Source: Leisingera sp. NJS204 (GTDB lineage Bacteria; Pseudomonadota; Alphaproteobacteria; Rhodobacterales; Rhodobacteraceae). From it: a stretch of DNA of 64,000 nucleotides. A program made the position numbers and the translations under genes. Where the stretch lies: contig NZ_CP035417.1 of NCBI RefSeq assembly GCF_004123675.1, positions 1,293,501-1,357,500 of the forward strand, given 5' to 3'. The notes under the pieces are model-generated. The model was given only the letters and a program-made list of their open reading frames with translations. It was not told the origin of the DNA and searched no databases. Positions 53,307-61,836 of the stretch are shown here, piece after piece (position 1 is the first letter of the stretch; each line of letters begins with the position of its first letter).

Positions 53307-53913
53307 GAACTATCAACAGGCCGGTCATACCTGGCCAGTCCGGGCCCACCGGTGGTGCCGGACCAGGTGCTGCAGACAATGCACCGGGCCTCTCCCAACA
53401 TCTATGCCGGTGCTCTGGTCGAAATGACCGCCACCCTGATCCCGGATCTGCAGCGGATCGCCGGCACCCGGCATCAGGTTGCGATCTAAATCTCCAACGG
53501 CCACGGCGCCTGGCAGGCGGCACTGCAGAACACGCTGCAGCCGGGCGGCCGGGTGCTGGTGCCTTCCTCGGGCCGTTTTGCGATCGGCTGGCCGGAAATG
53601 GCCGAAGGGCTGGGCATCGAGGCTGAGGTTCACGATTTCGGCAATCACGCGCCCTGGGACCTGGACCGGATTGCCGAACGGATCGCCACTGGGCACCGAA
53701 CTGCGCATGTGGCTGGAACAGCACTTGGGCCTGACGCTGGCCATCGGCCTTGGTATGGCGGCGCCAAACAGCCCGGACTGGCACGGGTTTTTCCGGCTGG
53801 GCCATATGGCGATGGGCCTGCTGGGAGGCATCGACACCGGTCTCAAGGCGCTGGGTATTCCGCACGGGCCGGGCGCGCTGGACGCGGCTGCAACAGCCCT
53901 GGCCGCGCGCTAG
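53307..53913 (+). pseudogene. Class V aminotransferase remnant (internal deletion, nonsense codon, frameshift)
   Basis: The N-terminal part LSTGRSYLASPGPPVVPDQV, LQTMHRASPNIYAGALVEMT, TRHQVAI is followed by a TAA where related proteins have Tyr (AIYIANGHGAW), then ISNGHGAWQAALQNTLQPGG and EMAEGLGIEAEVHDFGNHAP. About 200 residues, including the PLP lysine, are missing, and a frameshift leads to the C-terminus LRMWLEQHLGLTLAIGLGMA and FFRLGHMAMGLLG. It resembles serine-glyoxylate/alanine-glyoxylate aminotransferases. No good start codon remains. Nonfunctional. Confidence 0.85.
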
Positions 53914-53944
53914 CAGCCTGGCAGACACAAACGGTAGGCGCGGC

Positions 53945-54139
53945 TCACGCCTTCCGTGCATTCAGGCGGATATCCAGCCTGGTGATAAGATGGTTGATCA
54001 GCACCGCCAGCACCAGAACAGGCACCATTCCGTACATCACCCAGACCACAAAGAAGATCCACATCAGGTTGATCCCGGCAAAGGTGATTGCGGCAGTGAA
54101 GAAATCCGGCATGTTGGCCGGCAGTTCAGGGTCACGCAT
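53945..54139 (-). CDS. Small inner-membrane protein, 64 residues
   Basis: 64-residue protein opening MRDPELPANMPDFFTAAITF, with one or two hydrophobic helices (INLMWIFFVVWVMYGMVPVL, VLAVLINHLI) and a basic end. ATG 54139 was chosen over a longer frame to 54226 because the extension is not protein-like. It follows the HisC-like gene on the same strand after 90 bases. No function is known to me. Confidence 0.6.
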   Translation of the reverse strand: MRDPELPANMPDFFTAAITFAGINLMWIFFVVWVMYGMVPVLVLAVLINHLITRLDIRLNARKA

Positions 54140-54229
54140 GACAATTCTCCCGGTTCTACTTCTAAATGGTAGTCCAGGAGTGGTGAATGTCCGGTAAAAC
54201 TGCCGCGATCCGGGGAGCGCTGGCAAGTT

Positions 54230-55339
54230 TCAGCCACCCCGCGCCGCCGCCAGCGCCCGCGGCAGGGCCGCCGCAAAGGCGTCCTGCTCCGCTTCCGGCC
54301 CGCAGCTCACCCGGATGCAGCGGTTTTGCGGCGCGGCAAAGGGCATCCGCACAAAGATCCCCTGATCCACCAGACCATCCAGAACCGCCTTGGCGAACAC
54401 CCCGTCGTGACCGCAGTCAATGGCCACGAAATTGGTGGCCGAGGGCAGGGCGCTCAGCCCGTTTTCCGCCGCGACCCCAGCAATCCGGTGCCGCGCGCCG
54501 CCGATTTGCGCCAGCACGCTCGCCAGCCAGTCCTGATCCTGCAAGGCCGCCAACGCCCCCGCCTGCGCCGCCCGGTTCATGCCGAAATGATTGCGCACTT
54601 TATTGAAGGCAGCGATCAGATCCGGGTGACCCATCGCATAACCGACCCGTGCTCCGGCCATGCCATAGGCTTTGGAGAACGTCCGCATCCGGATCACCCG
54701 CACATCATCGGCACTGACGGGCGCCGCGGTGCCTTCCGGCGCGCATTCCACATAAGCCTCGTCCAGCAGCAGCAGGCAGCCCGCAGGCAAATGGTCCAGC
54801 GCGGCGGCAATATCGGCGCCCTTGTGCCAGCTGCCCATCGGATTGTCCGGATTGGCAAGGTAGACGATCTTGGCATCCACCTCCGCCGCCCGGGCAAACA
54901 ACGCCTCAAAATCCTCGCGATCATTCTTATAGGGCACCGTGTGGATCACCCCGCCAAACCCCGCCACATGGTAATTGAACGTCGGATAGGCCCCCAGCGA
55001 GGTCACAACCGCATCGCCCGGCCCGATCAGCAGCCGCACCAGATAACCCAGCAAACCGTCGATACCTTCGCCGACGATGATATGCTCAGGGTCCACCCCG
55101 TGATGCGCCGACAGCGCCTGACGCAGATCATGGCTTTGCGCATCGCCGTATTTCCAGATCTCCGCCGCCGCTTTGGCCATTGCCTCAACCGCCTTGGGCG
55201 AGGGGCCGAATATGTTCTCATTCGCCCCCAGCCGTGCCGCAAAAGGCGCGCCGCGCTCACGCTCCTGCGTTTCGGGGCCGACAAACGGCACGGCGGCAGG
55301 CAGGGAAAGCGCAAGCGGGGTGTAGCGGGGACCAGTCAT
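54230..55339 (-). CDS. Histidinol-phosphate aminotransferase-like PLP enzyme
   Basis: 369-residue class I/II aminotransferase. Landmarks: ANENIFGPSPKAVEAM near the N-terminus, the aspartate stretch NPDNPMGSWH, DEAYVE, and the PLP lysine in RTFSKAYGMAGARVGYA. This arrangement is that of HisC and related aromatic aminotransferases. No histidine genes are adjacent and rhodobacters often carry several such paralogues, so I leave the symbol blank. ATG 55339 gives MTGPRYTPLALSLP; an in-frame start at 55357 is less likely. Confidence 0.82.
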   Translation of the reverse strand: MTGPRYTPLALSLPAAVPFVGPETQERERGAPFAARLGANENIFGPSPKAVEAMAKAAAEIWKYGDAQSHDLRQALSAHHGVDPEHIIVGEGIDGLLGYLVRLLIGPGDAVVTSLGAYPTFNYHVAGFGGVIHTVPYKNDREDFEALFARAAEVDAKIVYLANPDNPMGSWHKGADIAAALDHLPAGCLLLLDEAYVECAPEGTAAPVSADDVRVIRMRTFSKAYGMAGARVGYAMGHPDLIAAFNKVRNHFGMNRAAQAGALAALQDQDWLASVLAQIGGARHRIAGVAAENGLSALPSATNFVAIDCGHDGVFAKAVLDGLVDQGIFVRMPFAAPQNRCIRVSCGPEAEQDAFAAALPRALAAARGG

Positions 55340-55432
55340 GGCCGCAGATAACCCCAAGCCCGCAAACGGGGCAAGGCTTGCGTCACCGTTCCCTGCCGCG
55401 CAGATTACCCCGGATTTCCAGAGGATTCTTTC

Positions 55433-56497
55433 ATGCGCATTGTTCTGGCCTTGCTGGCCACCGCCCTAGGCTACCTGTTGTTCTGGCCGGTGCCGGTGGA
55501 TCCGGTCGCCTATGACCCGCCCGCCGCGCCAGGGTTTACCGGCGCCTACGCCGAAAACCGCGCCCTGGATGCGGCAGAGCTGATCACACTGCCGGATGGC
55601 GAAGCAGGCCCCGAAGACCTGGCCGAACTCGCGGACGGTGCGGTCTACACCACCAGCCTTTCCGGAAATCTCTACCGCATCGACGGGGCGGAGCCGGTGC
55701 TGGCCGACCGTCTCGGCGGCCGCCCGCTGGGGTTGAAGGCCGGGCCGGACGGCGCGCTTTACATCGCTGACAGCTTCCGCGGCATCCTGCGCTGGTCCGG
55801 CCCCGGCACGCTCAAGGTGCTGGCAGACAGCATCAATGGCACGCCCATCATTTACGCCAATCAGCTCGACGTGGCACAGGACGGCACAGTCTACTTCTCC
55901 AACTCCTCCGACCGGTTCGATCCGGAAACCATGGGCGGTACCAAACCCACCTCGATCCTCACCATCTGGGAACAGTCGGACAGCGGCTATGTCGCCCGCT
56001 TGGCGCCAGACGGCAGCGTAGAAAAGCTCGCCACAGGCTTCGTCTACACCAATGGCATTGCCCTGTCCCCGGACGAAGATTTCCTCCTGATCAACGAAAC
56101 CGGCCGCGCCCGTATCCATCGCTTCTGGCTCACGGGGGACAGGGCGGGCCAGCAAGAGGTTTTCCTTGATAACCTTCCCGGCTATCCCGACAACCTTGAA
56201 GGCCAGGGCGACGGCACCTATTGGCTGGCCTTTGCCAGCCCGCGCCTGCCGTCGGAAAAACTGATGCCCTATCCGTTCTTGCGCAAACTGATCTGGCGGC
56301 TGGGGCCGATTGTGCGCCCGGCGCCGGTGCATCGCGGCATGCTGATGCAGTTCGACGGGCAGGGCAAAACCTTACGCACGCTGCAGGATCCGGACGGGCG
56401 CCTTGGCGTCACCACCGGCGGCAAGCTGGCAGGCGGGCAGCTTTACGTGATGACACTCGACTCGCCCTGGTTTGCCCGTCTGCCGCTGCAACCCTGA
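55433..56497 (+). CDS. SMP-30/strictosidine synthase-like beta-propeller protein
   Basis: 354-residue six-bladed beta-propeller protein with an N-terminal hydrophobic anchor (residues 1-22). It resembles the strictosidine synthase/APMAP group: LGLKAGPDGALYIADSFRGI, VYFSNSSDRFDPETMGG, ATGFVYTNGIALSPDEDFLL and NETGRARIHRFWL. Such proteins hydrolyse lactones or esters, or have lost activity. It is probably periplasmic-facing. It is divergent from the HisC-like gene and 77 bases upstream of a crotonase gene. Confidence 0.82.
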   Translation: MRIVLALLATALGYLLFWPVPVDPVAYDPPAAPGFTGAYAENRALDAAELITLPDGEAGPEDLAELADGAVYTTSLSGNLYRIDGAEPVLADRLGGRPLGLKAGPDGALYIADSFRGILRWSGPGTLKVLADSINGTPIIYANQLDVAQDGTVYFSNSSDRFDPETMGGTKPTSILTIWEQSDSGYVARLAPDGSVEKLATGFVYTNGIALSPDEDFLLINETGRARIHRFWLTGDRAGQQEVFLDNLPGYPDNLEGQGDGTYWLAFASPRLPSEKLMPYPFLRKLIWRLGPIVRPAPVHRGMLMQFDGQGKTLRTLQDPDGRLGVTTGGKLAGGQLYVMTLDSPWFARLPLQP

Positions 56498-56574
56498 CCC
56501 TTCCCCCACGTTGGACTGGCATCCCATCCGCTGCCGGGGCAGGCTGGCGGCAAACCAGAAACGGGGAATACGCC

Positions 56575-57360
56575 ATGGCCAGAGTCACCACCGGCTACAA
56601 GGACCACATCGCCTATGTCACGCTTGCCCGTCCGGACAAGCACAACGCCTTGGACGAGGAGATGATCGAGGCAATCATCGCGGCCGGGCAGGAGGTGGCG
56701 GAATCGGATGCCCGCGCTGTGGTGCTGGCAGGTAGCGGCAACAGCTTTTGCGCCGGTCTCGACATGGCCGCTCTGGCCGGATTTGCGCAGCGTGACCTCA
56801 GCACCTTGGTGATGGAGCGCACCCACCACGACGCCAACGCGTTCCAGGAGGTGGCGATGGTCTGGCGCCGTATGCCGGTGCCGGTGATCGCGGCCATTCA
56901 CGGCGCCTGTTTCGGCGGCGGCTTGCAGATCGCGCTGGGTGCCGACATCCGCATTGCCCACCCCGAGGCGCAGCTGTCGGTGATGGAGATGAAATGGGGG
57001 CTGATCCCGGACATGGGCGGCATGGCGCTGCTGCCGCGGCTGCTGCGTTCGGACGTTTTGCGCCGGCTCACTTACACGGCTGAAAAAATCGCCGCGCCGC
57101 AGGCGCTGGACTGGGGGCTGGTGAGCGAACTGGCAGACAGCCCGCTTACCCGCGCCCAGGAACTGGCCACCGTCATTGCAGCAAAAAGCCCCTCCGCCAT
57201 CCGCGCTGCCAAGCGCATGATCGCTTATGCCGAAAGCGGTGCCGCCCAGGCGGATGTGCTGCTGGCCGAAAGCGCCGGACAGCTGGACCTGATCGGCAAG
57301 CCGGATCAGATGGAGGCCGTCGCGGCGCAGCTGCAAAAGCGCCCGCCGGATTTCGGCTGA
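56575..57360 (+). CDS. Crotonase/enoyl-CoA hydratase family protein
   Basis: 261-residue crotonase-fold enzyme. The oxyanion-hole motifs are GNSFCAGLDM and HGACFGGGLQIALGADIRIA, followed by LSVMEMKWGLIPDMGGMALL. Both oxyanion positions are conserved, but the usual second catalytic glutamate of hydratases near GxGGTQ is replaced by DMGGM, so isomerase or other crotonase chemistry is possible. ACGGGGAA precedes the ATG. Confidence 0.85.
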   Translation: MARVTTGYKDHIAYVTLARPDKHNALDEEMIEAIIAAGQEVAESDARAVVLAGSGNSFCAGLDMAALAGFAQRDLSTLVMERTHHDANAFQEVAMVWRRMPVPVIAAIHGACFGGGLQIALGADIRIAHPEAQLSVMEMKWGLIPDMGGMALLPRLLRSDVLRRLTYTAEKIAAPQALDWGLVSELADSPLTRAQELATVIAAKSPSAIRAAKRMIAYAESGAAQADVLLAESAGQLDLIGKPDQMEAVAAQLQKRPPDFG

Positions 57361-57806
57361 GCCCTGCCAGAGAGGCTTCTTCTCCGCCCCGTGCTGCCGT
57401 TCGCGTGGTGCTGAACCGGAATTCCAACAGCTTCTTCCGGCTGTAAAAATCCCCGCCGGAGGCAGCGTCCGGAACGGGCGCTTTGCCGCCGGCGGGTCTT
57501 TGAAAACTGCAACAGCGGTTTTTCGCCAATTTTTCCGAAAATCCGCCGATGCCAGCGGGAAACCGCCGCCTGCCGGCAGAAAAATGCCGCGCAAAACCAA
57601 CAGAAACGCCCGTTAACCATTTGGCAATATTTGCGGGCGAATTCTGCCTTCATCAGGGCGCAAAACAGGCCAATCCATCAATTGGAAACCTGCCGCCGGA
57701 ACGCTCGTACGGGCGCCGGATGGGTGTTTGCACCCTGATGAAATGCAGTAGAACCGGCTGGCGCAGGAAGTGCGCTGCAGCCGGGCTTCAGAAAGGAGTG
57801 AGGCTG
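57361..57806. other. Gap without a convincing gene
   Basis: About 445 bases between the crotonase stop and two tiny genes. The sequence is rich in CCGCCGG-type palindromes (for example near 57458 and 57483) and has long runs of A/T near 57510-57545. An open frame on the plus strand joins the next gene but has no family-like content. It may contain a promoter for the small genes. Confidence 0.45.
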
Positions 57807-58004
57807 ATGCAACTGGTGCGTAAGAAGTGGTTTATTCTGTTCGAAAGCGGCGCCCTGCTGTCCCGGACCGGCGACCGGATCACCTATTTTTATGACGAGG
57901 CCCTGTGCTTTGGAAACCGCGAGGAGGCGCAGCGTTACCTGGCGGTCAATGAAAACAAGGTCAGCTGCACCGGCCTGCACCCGTCGCTGACCGAGGCAGC
58001 GTGA
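57807..58004 (+). CDS. Small soluble protein, 65 residues
   Basis: 65-residue protein opening MQLVRKKWFILFESGALLSR and containing ITYFYDEALCFGNREEAQRY. AAAGGAG precedes the ATG at good spacing. No domain was recognised. The next small gene begins 48 bases after the stop. Confidence 0.5.
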   Translation: MQLVRKKWFILFESGALLSRTGDRITYFYDEALCFGNREEAQRYLAVNENKVSCTGLHPSLTEAA

Positions 58005-58051
58005 GCGGATGGCTCGCCGCCAGCCGCAGGCCCCCGGCGGCGGAGGGTGCA

Positions 58052-58267
58052 ATGCCTAGCTCGGCCCGTTGGCTGCTCGCCTTCAGCGGAGTGATGATCT
58101 CGGCCTCGGCGCTGGTGTTCTGGGCCTGGCTCGGCGGCGCAGGCCAGCCGGCCGAGGATCAGCCCGGCTGGTTCACCCTGACTGCATTGCGGTTCTTCTG
58201 GCTGCCCTTCCTCAGCGGCGCCGGGCTGGTGCTGGCGGTCTGCTGCGCCGGGCGCACGGGTCTTTGA
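58052..58267 (+). CDS. Small membrane protein, 71 residues
   Basis: 71-residue protein with two hydrophobic helices (WLLAFSGVMISASALVFWAW and FFWLPFLSGAGLVLAVCCAG). GGAGG lies five bases before ATG 58052; a GTG at 58001 overlapping the previous stop (GTGA) is an alternative start. No family was recognised. Confidence 0.5.
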   Translation: MPSSARWLLAFSGVMISASALVFWAWLGGAGQPAEDQPGWFTLTALRFFWLPFLSGAGLVLAVCCAGRTGL

Positions 58268-58357
58268 CCTGCCGGCCCCGGTGATACCGGCCCAACGACG
58301 CGGGTCCAGTGATACCGGCCTTTGGGCCGCAGATCCTAAAAGCCGGCCATGAAAAAA

Positions 58358-58380
58358 GCCGCGCCCGGTGCAGGCGCGGC
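58358..58380 (-). terminator. Intrinsic terminator after the class I aldolase gene
   Basis: 8-bp stem GCCGCGCC / GGCGCGGC with a 7-base loop; TTTTTT follows on the minus strand. Confidence 0.85.
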
Positions 58381-58407
58381 TTTCTATTCAACAGGTCTGC
58401 GGCGGGC

Positions 58408-59310
58408 TTAGAGCGACGCGTCGTAGATTTTGGCGATATTTGCGCCCAATGCAGCGTCATATTCCGCATCGGTCATCGACACGCTCAGCCCCTCGGTCAG
58501 CGCGCGGCTGAAGGAGGCGATCATCTTGGCGTTCTGCGACAGGCGCGCGCAGGCGTCATCGGTGGTATAGCCGCCCGACAGCGCCACAACCCGCACCACA
58601 TTGGCGTGATCTGCCAGATCATCATAGAGGCCCGCCTTGGACGGGATGGTCAGCTTCAGCGCCACTTTGGTGCCTTCGGGCAGGGCGTCCAGTTGTGCCT
58701 TGATCTCTGCCTTCAGGACATCTTCGGCCTCGGCTTTGGTGGCCGAGTTGATGTCCACTTCCGGCTCGATGATCGGTACCAGGCCGGCGGCCACGATCTG
58801 CTGGCCCACTTCGAACTGCTGGGCAACAACCGCCTTGATGCCTGTCGCATTGGCTTCCTTGACGACCGAGCGCATCTTGGTGCCGAAGATGCCCTTCTCA
58901 CCGGCGCGCGCCAGCAGGGCGTCCAGCTCCGGCATCGGCTTCATCATCTGCACGCCATTGGCCTCATCGGCCAGGCCCTTGTCCACTTTCAGGAACGGCA
59001 CCACGCCGCAGTTGCCCCACAGGAAGTCCGCGGTCGGCTTGCCGTCAATCTCGCCGTCCATGGTTTTCTCGAACAGGATCGCACCCAGGATACGCTCCTT
59101 GCCAAAGCTCGGCGAGGTGATGATGCGGGTGCGCATCTTGTGGATTTCGGCGAACATCTCGTCATCGCCGGAATAGGCGTCCTCGGTCACGCCATAAAGC
59201 GCCAGCGCCTTCGGGGTCGAGCCGCCGGATTGGTCCAGCGCGGCAATGAAGCCTTTGCCGGCTGCGATACGGTCGAGTTGTTCCTGATGAACGGAAGCGT
59301 CTTTGGCCAT
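58408..59310 (-). CDS. fda: Fructose-bisphosphate aldolase, class I
   Basis: 300-residue class I (Schiff-base) aldolase of the short bacterial type. It opens [20 protein letters not shown] and [16 protein letters not shown], with [12 protein letters not shown] and the probable Schiff-base lysine in [14 protein letters not shown]. It interconverts fructose 1,6-bisphosphate and triose phosphates in the cytoplasm. Full length and followed by a strong terminator. Confidence 0.93.
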   Translation of the reverse strand: MAKDASVHQEQLDRIAAGKGFIAALDQSGGSTPKALALYGVTEDAYSGDDEMFAEIHKMRTRIITSPSFGKERILGAILFEKTMDGEIDGKPTADFLWGNCGVVPFLKVDKGLADEANGVQMMKPMPELDALLARAGEKGIFGTKMRSVVKEANATGIKAVVAQQFEVGQQIVAAGLVPIIEPEVDINSATKAEAEDVLKAEIKAQLDALPEGTKVALKLTIPSKAGLYDDLADHANVVRVVALSGGYTTDDACARLSQNAKMIASFSRALTEGLSVSMTDAEYDAALGANIAKIYDASL

Positions 59311-59390
59311 GATGCGTCACTCTTCTTGGGAATGGTCTGTCTTGGCGCTGTCTATACCGCGAATCTGCCGGGAAACAACGGGGTGTTGCG

Positions 59391-59723
59391 CTAACGGAAG
59401 AAGGATTTCCGCGCATCCCGCGCCATATTATAGCGCATTTCCAGATCCGAGATCCGTGCCATCGCCGCCTTGCGTGCCGCCGCATCCGTCAGAGCCGCAT
59501 AACCCTTGCGGGCCGCCGCCAGCTGTTCTTTCAACGTGAATTCCTCCGGCACCACGCCGGCCTGCGCCATGATCCGCATTCCTACCGCCAGCCCCGCATC
59601 CACATGCGCCTCGCCGCTGCGGTCGGGCAAGGGTTTGCCTTGGCCCGCCAGTCCTTGCAGCTGCCCTTCGGCCTGGGCCTTGGCCAGCTGCCGTTCAATC
59701 AGATTGCGGAATGCGCGGATCAT
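59391..59723 (-). CDS. DUF1992 (DnaJ subfamily C member 28-like) protein
   Basis: 110-residue protein of the DUF1992 family: IERQLAKAQAEGQLQGLAGQ, GKPLP and MRIMAQAGVVPEEFTLKEQL. The domain is shared with human DNAJC28 but no J-domain is present here. Function unknown. It lies between the aldolase and the MocR gene, all on the minus strand. Confidence 0.85.
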   Translation of the reverse strand: MIRAFRNLIERQLAKAQAEGQLQGLAGQGKPLPDRSGEAHVDAGLAVGMRIMAQAGVVPEEFTLKEQLAAARKGYAALTDAAARKAAMARISDLEMRYNMARDARKSFFR

Positions 59724-59765
59724 GGGCGGCCTCGTGTTTTCTGCCGGGATCCTACCAGCCGCAGC

Positions 59766-61136
59766 TCAACCCAGCCAGTCCTTGCGGGTGACTGCGTCAT
59801 TCAGCGCAATCAGATCCTCGTGCAATTCGCCCAATGCAATGGGGCCGCCCAGGCAGACCCTTACTGCTTCCTCGGGCAGGCCGGTTACGGTGAAAGCATC
59901 GCTTGGCATGATGCCGATCTGGCGGCCTGCCATGCGGCCCAGTACCTCGGCCCGGCTGGTGCCGCGGGGCAGGGTAAGCCACAGGTTGAAGGCCAGTGGA
60001 TCCGCAATGGTAAAGCATTCCTGCAGCACCTCAGCCGCCAGCGCCTGCCGCACTGCTGCGGCCTTGCGCACGAAACCCTGGATTTCCGCCGCGGTGCCAT
60101 CCTCGATCCAGCGGCCCAGAAGTGCCAGGTTCAGCGGCGACACCATCACATGCATCGACCGCATTGCTTGTGAGAACTGCCCCATCAGGCTGCGTTTGGG
60201 CACCGTGGTATAGGCCAGCCGCAACCCGGCGCCGAAACATTTGGACAGGCCCGCGATATGCCAGCCCAGATCCGGGATCAGGCTGCTGATGGCGGCAGGA
60301 GCATCCTCGGCAACGAAGCAATAGGCGTCGTCTTCGATCAGCGGCAGATCATGTTTTTGCAGCACGGCCGCCACCTCCTGGCGCCGGTGGCTGGGTATGG
60401 TGCGGGTGGTCGGGTTCTGCAGCGTCGGGTTCAGGTACAGCGCTGCCGGCCAGTGGTCGGTGACCGCTTTTTCCAGCGCCTCCGGCAGGATGCCGTCACG
60501 GTCGCCGGCCAGTCCGATCAGCCGGATCCCCAGCCGCGCCGCAATTGAGCGCAGCCCGGGATAGGTCACATCCTCGCACAACACGGTTGAACCCGGCTCG
60601 CACAGCACCGTCAGAATTGCATAAAGACTGGCATGAGAACCCGGCGTGACCGCCAGCCGCTCGGGTGCGCAGGGCTGGCTGTTTGCCTGCATCCAATCCG
60701 CCGCAATGGCCCGGTCCTGCGGGCTGCCGGTGACCGATTGATAGCGCAACAGCGGCAGCAGGTTGGCCGAGACATGCTCCAGCCCCTTTTGCATCCGCGC
60801 CAGCAAGGCCGGGTCATCCGGCTCCGGCGGCATGTTCATCATCGGGTCTTCTTCCAGAGCCCGGCGCGGATCGGGGCGTGCCGGCAGCGCGTCCGGCGCC
60901 TTCACAAAGGTGCCGCGGCCCACAAAGCTTTCGATATAGCCGCGCCGCACCGCCTCGGCATAGCCGCGCGACACGGTTGAGAAATCCACCCCCAGATCCT
61001 GCGCCACCCGCCGCTGCGGCGGCAGCCGGTCGCCGGGGGACAGCACGCCGGTGTCGATGTCGGATTTGATCGCCTCGGCCAGCTCCAGATAGCGGGGCTT
61101 TGCATTGGCCAGACGGGCCGGGGTCCACTGCTTCAT
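59766..61136 (-). CDS. MocR/PdxR-like transcriptional regulator
   Basis: 456-residue fusion of a GntR-type winged helix (about residues 12-80: YLELAEAIKSDIDTGVLSPG, RLPPQRRVAQDLGVDFSTVS) and an aminotransferase-like domain with the PLP lysine in AGLSKCFGAGLRLAY. MocR proteins sense PLP or amino-compounds. AGGAGA precedes ATG 61136. It is divergent from a DUF983 gene, and palindromic sites lie between them, which suggests it controls itself and that gene. Confidence 0.9.
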   Translation of the reverse strand: MKQWTPARLANAKPRYLELAEAIKSDIDTGVLSPGDRLPPQRRVAQDLGVDFSTVSRGYAEAVRRGYIESFVGRGTFVKAPDALPARPDPRRALEEDPMMNMPPEPDDPALLARMQKGLEHVSANLLPLLRYQSVTGSPQDRAIAADWMQANSQPCAPERLAVTPGSHASLYAILTVLCEPGSTVLCEDVTYPGLRSIAARLGIRLIGLAGDRDGILPEALEKAVTDHWPAALYLNPTLQNPTTRTIPSHRRQEVAAVLQKHDLPLIEDDAYCFVAEDAPAAISSLIPDLGWHIAGLSKCFGAGLRLAYTTVPKRSLMGQFSQAMRSMHVMVSPLNLALLGRWIEDGTAAEIQGFVRKAAAVRQALAAEVLQECFTIADPLAFNLWLTLPRGTSRAEVLGRMAGRQIGIMPSDAFTVTGLPEEAVRVCLGGPIALGELHEDLIALNDAVTRKDWLG

Positions 61137-61184
61137 CGGCGGAATCTCCTGGGGTGATTGTTCCATCATTGATTGGTTCAATGA

Positions 61185-61237
61185 TTGACTGCGTCAATAA
61201 ATGCAATATCGATGTTTGCAAATTGATTGCAATCAAT
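61185..61237. promoter_or_regulatory. Candidate MocR operator region
   Basis: Two palindromes in the divergent gap: TTGAC-TGC-GTCAA (61185-61197) and the perfect 16-mer ATTGATTGCAATCAAT (61222-61237). Several further ATTGATTGG/TTGATT direct repeats lie at 61155-61190. MocR regulators usually bind paired sites of this kind. Confidence 0.6.
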
Positions 61238-61281
61238 CCCGGAATCGCAGTATCAGGCCGCAAACCCCAAGGAGACGTGCG

Positions 61282-61662
61282 ATGACTGGGATGGATGTTT
61301 TGCAACAGGACCAGCGGGAGATGAAACCCGCCTTGCTGAAGGGGCTGCGGCTGCGCTGCCCGAACTGCGGCGAGGGCAAGCTCTTGCACAGTTATCTCAA
61401 GGTGAACGACAGCTGCAGCGAATGCGGCCAGGAGCTGCACCATCAGCGCGCTGATGACGGGCCGGCCTATCTGACCATTCTGGTGGTTGGCCACATTCTC
61501 GGCTTTGCGCTGCACATTGTTTATACCCAGCTGCGTCCGGATCCCTGGACCTTGGCGATCATCATGTCGGTGATCACGGTGGGGGCCTCTCTGGTGATGC
61601 TGCCGCGGATGAAGGGGCTGGTGGTGGCCTATCAATGGGCCAAGCGGATGCACGGGTTCTGA
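61282..61662 (+). CDS. DUF983 family membrane protein
   Basis: 126-residue protein with an N-terminal zinc ribbon (CPNC ... CSEC) and two C-terminal membrane helices (LTILVVGHILGFALHIVYTQ; LAIIMSVITVGASLVMLPRM). This is DUF983, of unknown function. AAGGAG precedes ATG 61282. It is divergent from the MocR regulator. Confidence 0.85.
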   Translation: MTGMDVLQQDQREMKPALLKGLRLRCPNCGEGKLLHSYLKVNDSCSECGQELHHQRADDGPAYLTILVVGHILGFALHIVYTQLRPDPWTLAIIMSVITVGASLVMLPRMKGLVVAYQWAKRMHGF

Positions 61663-61703
61663 ACCCGGCCAGAAACCAACCTGAAACCAACCAGTTAAAA
61701 TGC

Positions 61704-61733
61704 AAAAGGCGGGCCATTGGCCCGCCTTTTTCC
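61704..61733. terminator. Bidirectional intrinsic terminator
   Basis: 12-bp perfect stem AAAAGGCGGGCC / GGCCCGCCTTTT with a 3-base loop, A-rich before and T-rich after. It can stop the DUF983 gene (plus) and pyrG (minus). Confidence 0.85.
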
Positions 61734-61744
61734 GGTTTCTCCCT

Positions 61745-61822
61745 GCGCCGCGCAGCGGCGCCTGGCCCAACGGGTGCGGCTCATGTGCCATGAGCCAGGC
61801 AGCGGGCGGGAGAACACCCGCC
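61745..61822 (-). repeat. Intergenic multi-hairpin repeat, family 1, copy 5 (inverted)
   Basis: Read on the minus strand: GGCGGG-TGTTCT-CCCGCC, GCTGCC, hairpin GGCTCATG-GCA-CATGAGCC, CCGTTGGGCC, hairpin GCGCCGC-TGC-GCGGCGC. Same order as the four plus-strand copies. Lies just downstream of pyrG. Confidence 0.75.
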
Positions 61823-61836
61823 TGCCGAACAACAGC

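Noticed and set aside
11545..61822. Family 1 repeats as plain transcription terminators
   Set aside because: None of the hairpins is followed by a T-tract, two copies sit near a separate good terminator, and conserved linkers are not needed for termination.
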